64,000 nt of DNA, from positions 9,300,001 through 9,364,000 of the forward strand of contig NZ_CP023699.1 in NCBI RefSeq assembly GCF_008704495.1, read 5' to 3'. The notes beneath the pieces are model-generated. The model was not told the DNA's origin, made no database searches, and saw only the letters and a list, made by a program, of their open reading frames with translations. The stretch is from Streptomyces kanamyceticus. GTDB taxonomy: Bacteria > Actinomycetota > Actinomycetes > Streptomycetales > Streptomycetaceae. The translations under genes and the position numbers were made by a program. Below are positions 17,070 to 25,606 of this stretch, one piece after another; the first letter of the stretch is position 1, and each line of letters starts with the position of its first letter.

Positions 17070-20000
17070 ATGGAGCTGGGCGTGGACAGGGACACCGACT
17101 ACCGCTTGCTGGGACCGGTCGAGGCGTGGCGCGCGGGACGGCGCCTGACCCTGGGCGGCCCCAAGCCGCGCGCGCTGCTCGCGGCGCTGCTCCTGCAGCC
17201 GGGCCGGGTGGTGTCCGCCGACACCCTGATCGACGTCATCTGGGGCGACCGGCCGCCGGACACCGCACGCTCCCTGATCCAGTCGTACGTCTCCGCGCTG
17301 CGCCGCGCGCTGTCCGCCGACGCCATCGAGACCCGGCCGCCCGGCTATCTGATCCACGCGGACGCCTCCCTCGTCGACCGTGCCGCGTTCGAGCGCCTGA
17401 CGGGCCAGGGCCGCCGGGCGGCCGCCGACGGCGATCACGCGGCGGCCGCCCGGCTGCTCGGCGCGGCGCTCGACCTGTGGCGCGGGCCCGCGCTCGGCGG
17501 GATCGGCGAGACGCTGCGCGCCATGGCCGACCAGCTGGAGGAGGCGCGGCAGGCCGCCCTGGAGGAGCGCATCGCCGCGGACCTGGCCCAGGCGGGCCGC
17601 GAGACGGACCTGGTCGCCGAACTCACCGCCCTGGTCGCCACGCACCCCACGCGGGAGCGGCTGCGCGGCCAACTGATGCTCGCCCTCTACCGGTTGGGCC
17701 GCCAAGCGGACGCGCTCGCGGTGTACGCCGAGGGCCGCGACGTACTCGCCGACGAGCTGGGGATCGATCCCGGGCCCGGGCTCCAGGGGATGTACGAGGC
17801 GATCCTGCGGGCGGACGACGGGCTGCTGCCCACCCCCGAGGACGGCGCGAGCCCGGCCGCTGCGGCGGCCACCCTGGCCCCCGCCCTGCTGCCGCCCGCC
17901 ATCGGTGACTTCACCGGACGCGCCGCACAGGTGCGGGAGATCGGCGCCGCGCTGACGGGGCAGCACGACGCCATGCCCGTCGTCGTCCTCTCGGGCCCCG
18001 GCGGCGTGGGCAAGTCCGTGCTCGGCGTCACGGCCGCCCATCAGGTCGCCGACGCCTACCCGGACGGCCAGCTCTACGCCGAACTGCGCGGCGCCACCGA
18101 CCCGGTGACGCCCTGCGAAGTCCTCGGGCGGCTGCTGCGCGCACTCGGCGCGGACCCGCCCGAGGGGGACGCCGAACGCAGCGACCTCTTCCGCAGCCTG
18201 GTCGCGGGACGCCGCATGCTGCTCGTACTCGACGACGCGGGCAGCGAGTCACAGGTGCGCCCCCTGCTGCCCGGCAGCGCCACCTGCGCCGTGCTGATCA
18301 CGGCGCGTTCCCGCCTCGGCGGCCTGCCCTGCACCCACCGCACCGACCTCGACGTCCTGGAGACCGAGACGGGCAGCCGTCTGCTCGCCAAGGTCGCGGG
18401 GGAGTCGCGGGTGCGCGCCGAACCCGCCGCCGCCCGGCGCATCGTCGAGCTCTGCGGCGGCCTGCCGCTGGCCATCAGGATCGCCGGTGCCCGGCTCGCC
18501 ACGCGCAGACACTGGACCGCGCGGACGCTCGCCGAGCGGCTCGCCGACGAACGCCGCCGCCTGGACGAACTCGCCGTCGGCGACCTGGAGGTACGCGCCG
18601 GACTCGGCCTGAGCTTCCGCTCCCTGGACGCCGCGGCCCGCACCGCCCTGCAGCGCATCGGGCTGCTCGCCGCGCCCAACGTCGCCGCCTGGGTGATCGC
18701 CGCGCTGCTCGACGTGTCGGAGGCCGCGGCGGACCGCGTCGTGGAGCAGCTCATCGACGCCCAGCTGCTGCACTGCACCGGCGTCGACCGGGCCGGGCAG
18801 CCCCGGTTCGGGCCGCACGACCTCGTACGGGTCTACGCCGCCGAACGCGCGGAGGCCGAGGACCCGCCCGCCGAACGCGCCGCGGCCATCGGCCGGGCCC
18901 TCGGCGCCGGGCTCTGGCTCACCGGCCGCGTCGCGTCCGCCACCCCCTCCGGCGCGGTCGAGCTGCACCGCGGCTTCCTGGACTCCGGCGGCCCCGTCGG
19001 CACGGCGTCCGCCGCGCTGCGCGACCTCGTGCGCCCCGTCGGGCCCGAGGCCACCCGGCGCGCCCTCGCCGACCCCGCCGCCTGGTTCGAGGCGGAGGCC
19101 GACGCGTTCGCCGCCGCCGTGGAGCGCGCGGCCGCCTACGACCTGCACACCCTGGCCTGCGAGGCCGCGGCCGCCCTGTGCTCGTCCGCGTACGCCGTCG
19201 GCAATCGCTTCGAGGCGTGGTGGCGCAGCCACGACGCCGCCCTGGCCGCCGCCCGCCGCGCCGAGGACCGCTCCGGCGAGGCCCTGCTGCTCATCGGCCT
19301 CGGCCAGCTCCGCTACGAACAGGACCGCTTCGCCGAGTCACAGGACTACTTCCGCCTCGCCGCGCGCCTGTGCACCGAACTCGGCGACACGCGCGGCAGG
19401 GCCGCCGCCCTCGCCGGTCTCGGCAGCGCCCTGCGCGAGGCGGGCGGCCTGCGCGCCGCGCTCGACGCGCTGACCCGGGCGGTCGACGACTTCCGCGCAC
19501 TCGGCGACGACCCGGGCCTCGGCCTCTCCTGCCGCTTCGCGGGCACCGTCCACCTCGAACTCGGCGAGCACGAGGCGGCGTTCGAGCTCCTCGACGAGTC
19601 CCTGCGGGCCTACCGCAACCTCGGCAGCCGCCGTGGCGAGGCACTCACGCTGCGCTCGATCGGGCTCGTGCACCGGGCGCTCGGCGCGTACGCCGACGCG
19701 GAGGGGTTCTCCGACCGCGCGGTGCGGCTCCTGAGCGCCATCGGGGACCCGCTGATGGCGGCGTACGCGATCCAGGCGCGGGCCAAGTGTCGCTTCCGGC
19801 TCGGGCGTTGGGACGTGGCCGCCGCCGATCTGCGGTGCGTCCTGGAGACCTGTCGCGCCCATCACGACCGCTTCGGCGAGGCGCTCGCGCTGCGCACCCT
19901 CGGCGAGTGCGAGCTCGCCGCGGGCCGCCTCGACGCCGCGGAACGGCACCTGTCCGAAGCCGCCGCCCGCTGGTCGGCCCTGGAACTGCCGCTGCCGCGC

Positions 20001-20135
20001 GCCCGCACCCTGCGCGACCTCGCCACCACCCGGCAGGCCGCGGGCGACCCGGCGGGCGCGCGGGCACTGCGCGCGGAGGCGCGGCAGGTCTTCACGGCGT
20101 ACGAGGCACGAGAACGGGACGAACCGGACGCCTGA
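17070..20135 (+). CDS. AfsR/SARP-family regulator: BTAD, NB-ARC ATPase and TPR repeats
   Basis: About 1021 residues. An OmpR-like winged helix (LGPVEAWRAGRRLTLGGPKPRALLAALL) and a bacterial transcriptional activator domain fill residues 1-250. An NB-ARC P-loop GPGGVGKS is near residue 312, with a Walker-B-like LLVLDDA near 380. TPR repeats occupy about 690-1000 (GLGQLRYEQDRFAESQDYFRLA). This is the architecture of S. coelicolor AfsR, which activates target promoters through direct repeats and is controlled by phosphorylation and ATP. In-frame ATGs at 16983 and 17013 are alternatives; none has a strong ribosome site. No partner afsS-like gene was recognised. Confidence 0.92.
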   Translation: MELGVDRDTDYRLLGPVEAWRAGRRLTLGGPKPRALLAALLLQPGRVVSADTLIDVIWGDRPPDTARSLIQSYVSALRRALSADAIETRPPGYLIHADASLVDRAAFERLTGQGRRAAADGDHAAAARLLGAALDLWRGPALGGIGETLRAMADQLEEARQAALEERIAADLAQAGRETDLVAELTALVATHPTRERLRGQLMLALYRLGRQADALAVYAEGRDVLADELGIDPGPGLQGMYEAILRADDGLLPTPEDGASPAAAAATLAPALLPPAIGDFTGRAAQVREIGAALTGQHDAMPVVVLSGPGGVGKSVLGVTAAHQVADAYPDGQLYAELRGATDPVTPCEVLGRLLRALGADPPEGDAERSDLFRSLVAGRRMLLVLDDAGSESQVRPLLPGSATCAVLITARSRLGGLPCTHRTDLDVLETETGSRLLAKVAGESRVRAEPAAARRIVELCGGLPLAIRIAGARLATRRHWTARTLAERLADERRRLDELAVGDLEVRAGLGLSFRSLDAAARTALQRIGLLAAPNVAAWVIAALLDVSEAAADRVVEQLIDAQLLHCTGVDRAGQPRFGPHDLVRVYAAERAEAEDPPAERAAAIGRALGAGLWLTGRVASATPSGAVELHRGFLDSGGPVGTASAALRDLVRPVGPEATRRALADPAAWFEAEADAFAAAVERAAAYDLHTLACEAAAALCSSAYAVGNRFEAWWRSHDAALAAARRAEDRSGEALLLIGLGQLRYEQDRFAESQDYFRLAARLCTELGDTRGRAAALAGLGSALREAGGLRAALDALTRAVDDFRALGDDPGLGLSCRFAGTVHLELGEHEAAFELLDESLRAYRNLGSRRGEALTLRSIGLVHRALGAYADAEGFSDRAVRLLSAIGDPLMAAYAIQARAKCRFRLGRWDVAAADLRCVLETCRAHHDRFGEALALRTLGECELAAGRLDAAERHLSEAAARWSALELPLPRARTLRDLATTRQAAGDPAGARALRAEARQVFTAYEARERDEPDA

Positions 20136-20256
20136 CCGGCTTGGCGTGGAATTGCAGAGAACTTGCAGCGGCCTGCGGCACGCTCTAGGAGTCGGCGGCG
20201 CCAACAGGCCGACAGCAACGGGGGACATCACGGGGGATAGGCCACTGTTGCCTCGC

Positions 20257-20295
20257 ACGGCCCATACGACCGAGTCAGTCGGCCGTATGGGCCGT
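20257..20295 (+). terminator. Hairpin after the AfsR-like gene
   Basis: A 12-bp perfect stem (ACGGCCCATACG, 20257-20268, with 20284-20295) continues as a 4-bp inner stem with a 5-nt loop. It lies 122 bp after the AfsR-like stop and probably ends that transcript. Confidence 0.7.
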
Positions 20296-20327
20296 ACTTC
20301 GCGTGGAGCCACCGCAAAGAAGGGGGA

Positions 20328-20359
20328 CTCCGGGGGCGGGCCGCAGCCCGCCCCCGGAG
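20328..20359 (+). terminator. Very strong GC hairpin just before the VanX-like gene
   Basis: Perfect 14-bp arms (CTCCGGGGGCGGGC, 20328-20341; 20346-20359) with loop CGCA end 36 bp before the TTG start at 20395 and 23 bp before its ribosome site. It is either a second terminator of the upstream gene or an attenuator in the dipeptidase leader. Confidence 0.6.
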
Positions 20360-20394
20360 CTGTGCCCGTCACTCCTGTCACGAAGGAGCCGAGC

Positions 20395-21069
20395 TTGCCG
20401 CCGATCATCCTCATGAACGACCCCAGAGTCGTCGACATCCCGGTCCACGAGTGCGGCGAGCCCCTCGTCGACCTGCGCCAACTGCCGTTCGTGGACGTCG
20501 ACGAACGGCTCGCCGACCAGGCCGGGGCCTATGCGCAGCTGCGCGAGGGCGTCGCCTGGCGCCTCGCCCGCGCCGCCCGGCTGCTCCCCGAGGGGCTGCG
20601 ACTCCTGGTCACCGAGGGCTATCGGCCGCTGTCCCTGCAGATCAAGTACTTCGAGGACTACGCCGCCGAACTCAGATGCGCCCACCCGCACTGGTCGGAC
20701 GAACATCTCCACAGGCAGACGAGCCGCTCCCTGTCGCCGCCCGAAGTGGGCCCGCACGTCGCGGGCGCCGCCGTCGACGTCACCCTGTGCACCGCGGCGG
20801 GCAGCGAACTCGACCTGGGCACCCCGGTGAACGCCAGCCCCGAGGAGAGCGACGGCGCCTGCTACACGGACGCCGCCCGCGTCTCCGCCGCCGCCCGCCG
20901 CAACCGCCGCACCCTCTCGGCCGCCCTCGCCACGGCGGGCCTGGTCAACTACCCCACGGAGTGGTGGCACTGGTCGTACGGCGACCGCTACTGGGCCTAC
21001 GCGACCAGCGCCCCCACCGCCCGGTACGGACCGATGACCTACGGCGTCTTGGCGAACGGATCGTTGTAG
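20395..21069 (+). CDS. D-alanyl-D-alanine dipeptidase, VanX-like (peptidase M15D)
   Basis: 224 residues. The M15D zinc site reads GPHVAGAAVDVTL (SxHxxGxAxD equivalent) and EWWHWSYGD (ExxH with the final ligand His). Family enzymes hydrolyse D-Ala-D-Ala; VanX does so in glycopeptide resistance, but lone copies are widespread in Streptomyces and act on wall fragments. No vanH or vanA is nearby, so resistance should not be assumed. The TTG start at 20395 is chosen because AAGGAG lies 7 bp before it. The 3' end overlaps the opposing MFS gene by about 31 bp. Confidence 0.85.
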   Translation: MPPIILMNDPRVVDIPVHECGEPLVDLRQLPFVDVDERLADQAGAYAQLREGVAWRLARAARLLPEGLRLLVTEGYRPLSLQIKYFEDYAAELRCAHPHWSDEHLHRQTSRSLSPPEVGPHVAGAAVDVTLCTAAGSELDLGTPVNASPEESDGACYTDAARVSAAARRNRRTLSAALATAGLVNYPTEWWHWSYGDRYWAYATSAPTARYGPMTYGVLANGSL

Positions 21070-22319
21070 CTGTCGCCGGGCGCGGGCGTCACGTGCTCCT
21101 TGCGGGGGAGCAGGAAGGGGCTGGCCAGGAGCGCGACACCGGCGATCGCGATCGCGGAACGGGGCCCGGTGAGGGCGGCGAGCAGTCCCCACAGGGCCGT
21201 CATGGCGGCGGTGCTCAGCTTGCCGGTGACCGACCAGGCGGACAGGGTGCGGGCGACCCGGTCCTTCGGGGTCTGTTCGAGGCGCAGGGTGGCGAGCACC
21301 GGGTTGAAGACACCCGCGCTGATGATGAGGCCGAACTCGACGGCCATGACGAGCACGAGACCGGCGACACCGGGGCCGACGAACGCCAGGCCGAGGGACC
21401 AGCACGCGCGCAGCGCACCGGCGACGAGCAGGATCCGGTGCCGCCCGAAGCGGGCCACGAGGGGGCGGGCGAGCCGTGAGCCGATCAGGCCGCCCAGGCA
21501 CGGCACCGCGAACGCGAGTCCGTACTGCCACGCGGAGAACCCCAGGTCGCCGAGCATGAGGACGGCGAGCAGCGGGTGGATCGCCATGATCAGGCTGTTG
21601 ACCAGGAGCGAGTTGAGGAACAGCGGCCGCAGCACCGGGTGGGCCAGGACGTACCGCCAGCCGTCCAGGAGATCCGTGGCGCGCAGCCCCGGTGCGCCCT
21701 CGGCCCGTTCGGGGCGTTCGGGGTGGGCTTCCTTGCCTCCGATCGCACGGATTCCCGCCGCCGAGAGCAGATAGCTGAGTGCGTCGGCCGTCACCGTGAG
21801 GACCGGTCCGAACAGCCCGAGCGCGGCCCCGCCCAGCGGCGGCCCGAGCACACTGGCGGTCCACATGGTCGACTCGAACCTGCTGTTCGCGACGAGCAGG
21901 TCCTCCTGCGGCACGAGCGATTTGAGGAAGGCGCCGCTCGCCGCGTTGAACGTGATGTCGGCCGCGACGACCGTCACCGAGACGAGCAGCAGCTGGGCGA
22001 AGCTGAGCAGGTCGAACGCGTACGCGAGGGGGACGCTGAGGAGCGCCGCGAACCGGATCAGGTCCATCGTGACCATCACCGGACGCTTGCGGCGGAACTC
22101 CACCCACGGGCCGAGCGGCACCGCCACCACGGCCCCCACCGCGAGCCCCGTGGCCGCGAGCAGCGACACCTGGGTCGTGCCCGCGTCGAGCACCAGGATC
22201 GCGATCAAGGGGAACGCGTCGAACGCCAGCCAGGTGCCGAACGTACTGATCGCGAACGCCGTCCACAGCCAGCCGAAGCGCCGCCCCAGTGACCGCCCGC
22301 CCCCCATGTACAGCCACAT
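21039..22319 (-). CDS. MFS permease (drug-exporter type)
   Basis: 426 residues with about twelve transmembrane segments and MFS features GPWVEFRRKRPVM (loop 2-3) and GSRLARPLVARFGRHR (loop 8-9). It resembles MFS_3 exporters such as enterobactin or macrolide efflux proteins; the substrate is unknown. The start at 22319 follows GAGGCGAGGG; the ATG at 22355 is an alternative. Its C-terminus overlaps the dipeptidase gene on the other strand. Confidence 0.87.
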   Translation of the reverse strand: MWLYMGGGRSLGRRFGWLWTAFAISTFGTWLAFDAFPLIAILVLDAGTTQVSLLAATGLAVGAVVAVPLGPWVEFRRKRPVMVTMDLIRFAALLSVPLAYAFDLLSFAQLLLVSVTVVAADITFNAASGAFLKSLVPQEDLLVANSRFESTMWTASVLGPPLGGAALGLFGPVLTVTADALSYLLSAAGIRAIGGKEAHPERPERAEGAPGLRATDLLDGWRYVLAHPVLRPLFLNSLLVNSLIMAIHPLLAVLMLGDLGFSAWQYGLAFAVPCLGGLIGSRLARPLVARFGRHRILLVAGALRACWSLGLAFVGPGVAGLVLVMAVEFGLIISAGVFNPVLATLRLEQTPKDRVARTLSAWSVTGKLSTAAMTALWGLLAALTGPRSAIAIAGVALLASPFLLPRKEHVTPAPGDSYNDPFAKTP

Positions 22320-22413
22320 CCCTCGCCTCGCACCCGAACCTGAAGGCGCACACATTAGCCGGGCCGCCCGGGCCCGGATCGGCCGGGCGGCTCAAGCGCG
22401 AGGCGTAGGCGGC

Positions 22414-23109
22414 TCAGCCCAGCTTCCGCAGGAGCTCGGCGGCGAGCGGGGCGGCGGACGCGGGGTTCTGGCCGGTGACGAGGTTGCGGTCCACGACCAC
22501 GTGCGGCGCCCAGGGCTCGCCCTCCTGGAAGTCGACGCCCGCCGCGACGAGGCGGTCCTGGAGCAGCCACTTCGCCCGGTCGGCGAAGCCTGCCTGCGCC
22601 TCCTCGGCATTGGTGAACGCGGTGACCCGGTATCCGGCGAAGGAGTTGCCGCCGTCGGCCCGGGTGGCGGCGAGCAGCGCGGCGGGGGCGTGGCAGACCA
22701 CACCGAGCGGCTTGCCGGAATCGAGCGCGCGGGTGAGCAGGTCGCCGGACTCGACGGAGACGGAGAGATCCTCCATGGGGCCGTGGCCGCCGGGGTAGAA
22801 GACCGCCGCGAAATCGTCCAGGTCCACCTCGGACAGCTTCACGGGGTGCTGGAGCTCGGTGAACGCGGCGAGCCCGGCCTCGACCCGGTCCGCGCCCTCC
22901 TGGCCCCCGTTGAACTCCGGCGCGAGCGAGCCGCGGTCGAGCGTGGGCACGACACCGCCGGGCGTGGCCACCACGACCTCGTGTCCCGCGTCCTTGAACG
23001 CCTCGTACGGGGCGACGGCCTCCTCGGCCCAGAACCCGGTGGGGTGCGCGGAACCGTCGGCCAGCGTCCAGTGGTCGGCGCCGGTCACGACGTAAAGGAT
23101 CTTCGACAT
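22414..23109 (-). CDS. DJ-1/PfpI-family protein (type 1 glutamine-amidotransferase-like, Hsp31 group)
   Basis: 231 residues. The nucleophile elbow reads GVVCHAPAAL (cysteine in VCHAP), with an upstream acidic residue in YPGGHGPMEDL and a conserved N-terminal GFWAEE. This is the Hsp31/HchA-like branch, which acts as a glyoxalase, deglycase or stress chaperone. The reading frame stays open far upstream, but ATG 23109 is preceded by GGAG at the right distance. It faces away from the TPR-like gene. Confidence 0.88.
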   Translation of the reverse strand: MSKILYVVTGADHWTLADGSAHPTGFWAEEAVAPYEAFKDAGHEVVVATPGGVVPTLDRGSLAPEFNGGQEGADRVEAGLAAFTELQHPVKLSEVDLDDFAAVFYPGGHGPMEDLSVSVESGDLLTRALDSGKPLGVVCHAPAALLAATRADGGNSFAGYRVTAFTNAEEAQAGFADRAKWLLQDRLVAAGVDFQEGEPWAPHVVVDRNLVTGQNPASAAPLAAELLRKLG

Positions 23110-23217
23110 GGTGCTCATCTCCAAGCTCGTCTCCAGGGGACGGCCCGTGCGCAGTCCCACGTAGCCTCTGACAAGCATGCGGGTGATCCGAGCAGTATGA
23201 CGAGGAGGGAAGAGGCA

Positions 23218-24177
23218 TTGGCGGCCAGGCGCGAGCGGACCGGTTCCTCGGTGCCCTCCGTCGTAGGCACCCTCGAACACCTCCTCGCCGTCGACGCGAC
23301 GCACGGCGCGAGCGCCGCGCTGCCCGCGGTCCGCGACGCCGTGCGCCGGGTGACCGAGCTCTCCGGCGCACCCGCGCGCCTGGGCGGCCGTGACCCTGAA
23401 CTGCTCGCCGCCCTCGCCGAGTTGAGCGAGGTCATCGGCTGGATCCTCTTCGACGCGGGCCGCTACGCCGGTGCGCGCCGCGCGAACGCCCGGGCGCTCA
23501 CCCTCGCCGGACTCTGCGGCGACACCTGGACGGCCCGCCTCACCCTCCTGAACCACAGCATGCTCCAGGCCCACACCGGCCGCGCGCGGGCCGCCCTGGA
23601 GAGCGCCGCGCGGGTGGCGGGTGGTCCCGGCGCGCTGCCCGCCAGGGTCGACGCGCTCGTACTGATCCGCAGGGCGCACGCGGTGGCCCTGCTGGGCGGT
23701 GACCGCGAGCCCGTGGAGGTGATCGCGCGCGCCCGGAGCCGCTTCCTGGACGGCGTTTCGCGCCGCGACCCCGCGTGGTCCTGGTGGATCGACGAGACCG
23801 AGCTGCTCGGTCACCAGGGCTGGGTCCTCGCGCGCACGCGCCGCTGGGACCCGGCCATCGAGCTGCTGCGGCAGGCGGTCGCGGTGCCGGGGCCCGCCTA
23901 CCGGGACCTGTTCACCGCCGAACTGCTGGGGGCTCTGGTCGGCGCCGGGGCGTGGCGCGATGCCGAGGAGCTGATCACGGAGCTGGCGCCGCGCGCCGCC
24001 AGGATCGGGTCCGTGCGCACGACCGAGAGCTTGACGGGCACGTCCGTACGACTGCGGGACCGCACCGGCGTCCCCTCGGCGCTGCGCGACGCGGCGGTCC
24101 ACCTGCTGGAACGGCTGCCCGCGCCGGTCGCCGAACCGGTCAGCGCCCTGGAGCCCCCGCCCGCAGCCCGTCCATGA
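23218..24177 (+). CDS. TPR-like protein resembling a regulator without its DNA-binding domain
   Basis: About 319 residues rich in Ala, Arg and Leu, with helix pairs such as GRYAGARRANARALTLAGL and LLGHQGWVLARTRRWDPAIELLRQAVAVPGPAYRD, as in the C-terminal half of Streptomyces XRE/TPR regulators. No helix-turn-helix is present at either end. The TTG start at 23218 is preferred because AGGAGG lies 9 bp before it; ATG 23197 has no such site. It overlaps the TetR gene tail-to-tail by 38 bp. A role in protein binding is likely; nothing more can be said. Confidence 0.65.
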   Translation: MAARRERTGSSVPSVVGTLEHLLAVDATHGASAALPAVRDAVRRVTELSGAPARLGGRDPELLAALAELSEVIGWILFDAGRYAGARRANARALTLAGLCGDTWTARLTLLNHSMLQAHTGRARAALESAARVAGGPGALPARVDALVLIRRAHAVALLGGDREPVEVIARARSRFLDGVSRRDPAWSWWIDETELLGHQGWVLARTRRWDPAIELLRQAVAVPGPAYRDLFTAELLGALVGAGAWRDAEELITELAPRAARIGSVRTTESLTGTSVRLRDRTGVPSALRDAAVHLLERLPAPVAEPVSALEPPPAARP

Positions 24178-24718
24178 CCAGGTCCATGAGCCACTCGGCC
24201 CGCGCCTGCCAGTCGCTGTGCGGGTCGATCTGCCACAGGCCCGCGATGGCGAGGAAGAAGTCGTCGGGAGTCACTCCGGGGCGGATGGTGCCCGCCTTCT
24301 CGTTCGCCTGGAGCAGCAGCGTGACGGCCTCGGTCACCGGGCCGTGCCCGATTCCGGCCAGGCTGCCCTGCGCGCTGGTGGCCTTGCGGATCGCGTCGGC
24401 GAGGCCTGCCTTGGCCATGCCGTACTGCGCGAGGCGGCTCATCCATTCGCGCAGCGCCTGGTCCGGGGCGCGGGTGCACAGCAACTGGGCCGCGCAGTCG
24501 GCGACTTGCTGGACCTCGTAGCGGTAGACCTCCAGGATGAGTGCCTCGCGGTGGGGGAAGTTGCGGTAGAACGTGCCCTGTCCGACGCCCGCCTTCTTCG
24601 CGATGACGCTCAGCGGGGTGTCGCAGGCCTCGGTCAGCTCGGTGAGGGCCACCTCCAGGATGCGCTCGCGGTTGCGCTGCGCGTCCGAGCGCAGGGGGAT
24701 GTCCTTGTGATGCCCCAC
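24140..24718 (-). CDS. TetR/AcrR-family repressor, likely controlling the molybdenum hydroxylase operon
   Basis: 192 residues. The N-terminal TetR helix-turn-helix reads RERILEVALTELTEACDTPLSVIAKKAGVGQGTFYRNFPHREALILEVY in outline (residues about 17-60); the rest is an all-helical ligand domain of the SbtR-like type. It is divergent from the hydroxylase operon, and two near-identical palindromes lie in the gap, so repression of both directions is likely. The ligand may be an aldehyde or N-heterocycle used by the operon (inference). Confidence 0.9.
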   Translation of the reverse strand: MGHHKDIPLRSDAQRNRERILEVALTELTEACDTPLSVIAKKAGVGQGTFYRNFPHREALILEVYRYEVQQVADCAAQLLCTRAPDQALREWMSRLAQYGMAKAGLADAIRKATSAQGSLAGIGHGPVTEAVTLLLQANEKAGTIRPGVTPDDFFLAIAGLWQIDPHSDWQARAEWLMDLVMDGLRAGAPGR

Positions 24719-25063
24719 TCGTTCTCCTCCCGGACGGTCGGCCCGAACCGCCGAGCGGTACGCGCTGGTTTTCGCTCTTGCCTAAGCGGACAGCTGTCCG
24801 TTAAGTTTTGAAGCTAACGGACAGTTGTCCGCTTGATCCCACCATAGCGGCGCCCAAGCCGCCGGGGACAGTGCCACCACTCGCTACGCACCGCATCACC
24901 CTCCTCCGACAGAGCCACGAACTCCCAGCTCGGCGCGGATCCAGCACTCCGTTCAGCGCTCCGCCCACCCCAGCTCGCCACCTCCCGCTCGCCACCCCTC
25001 AGGCCTCCCGAACTCCCCGCCGGGACGGCCTCGTTCGACGCGATTCGCGAAAGAAGGCTGCTC
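24719..25063. other. 345-bp divergent control region of the TetR gene and the hydroxylase operon
   Basis: Apart from the paired palindromes at 24784-24834, the stretch holds no gene. The remaining 230 bp before the ferredoxin-like subunit form a long leader in which I see no riboswitch or hairpin I can name. Confidence 0.6.
24784..24834. promoter_or_regulatory. Pair of TetR-type operators arranged as one large inverted repeat
   Basis: Palindrome one, CGGACAGCTGTCCG (24787-24800), is perfect; palindrome two, CGGACAGTTGTCCG (24818-24831), differs at one base. Their centres are 31 bp apart, about three helical turns. The flanks AAG/TTA and TAA/CTT make the whole block a near-perfect inverted repeat. 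It lies between the divergent starts. Confidence 0.85.
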
Positions 25064-25606
25064 ATGGCTCCATCGACGACCAGTGCCGTCATCCTGAACA
25101 TCAACGGCGAGAAGCACTCACTGTCCGTCGACCACCGCACCACCCTGCTCGACGCCCTGCGCGAGCGACTCGACCTCACCGGCACCAAGAAGGGCTGCGA
25201 CCAGGGCCAGTGCGGCGCCTGCACGGTGCTGATCGACGGCCGGCGCGCCGTCTCCTGCCTGCAGCTCGCGGTCGCCGCCGACGGGCGCGAGATCACCACC
25301 ATCGAGGGCGTGGCGCAGGGCGACACGCTGCACCCCGTGCAGCAGGCGTTCCTCGACCTCGACGGCTTCCAGTGCGGCTACTGCACGCCGGGACAGATCT
25401 GTTCGGCCCTCGGAGTGATCGCGGAGCACGCGGCGGGGTGGCCGAGCGCCGCCACCGACGACGTGCGCCCCGAGGCGGGCGTGCCCGAGCTCAGCGCGGA
25501 GGAGATCCGCGAGCGGATGAGCGGCAACCTCTGCCGCTGCGGCGCCTATGTGTCGATCGTGCAGGCCGTGGCGCGGGCCGCGAAGACCGAGGAGGGCGTG
25601 GCATGA
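25064..25606 (+). CDS. Aldehyde/xanthine-type molybdenum hydroxylase, 2x[2Fe-2S] subunit (PaoA-like)
   Basis: 180 residues with a plant-ferredoxin cluster (GCDQGQCGACTVL, residues about 44-56) and the second all-helical cluster (CGYCTPGQI ... CRCGAY). It carries electrons from the molybdenum site to FAD. Unlike E. coli PaoA it has no Tat signal, so the enzyme is probably cytoplasmic. It is the first gene of a four-gene operon; the next gene overlaps by ATGA. Confidence 0.92.
   Translation: MAPSTTSAVILNINGEKHSLSVDHRTTLLDALRERLDLTGTKKGCDQGQCGACTVLIDGRRAVSCLQLAVAADGREITTIEGVAQGDTLHPVQQAFLDLDGFQCGYCTPGQICSALGVIAEHAAGWPSAATDDVRPEAGVPELSAEEIRERMSGNLCRCGAYVSIVQAVARAAKTEEGVA

Noticed and set aside
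20395..21069. Vancomycin resistance gene vanX
   Set aside because: The enzyme family fits, but no vanH, vanA, vanS or vanR is nearby; lone copies are common in Streptomyces wall metabolism.
22414..24102. 562-residue reading of the DJ-1/PfpI gene
   Set aside because: Only the last 231 residues match the family; the extension is the antisense of the TPR-like gene, and GGAG marks the ATG at 23109.
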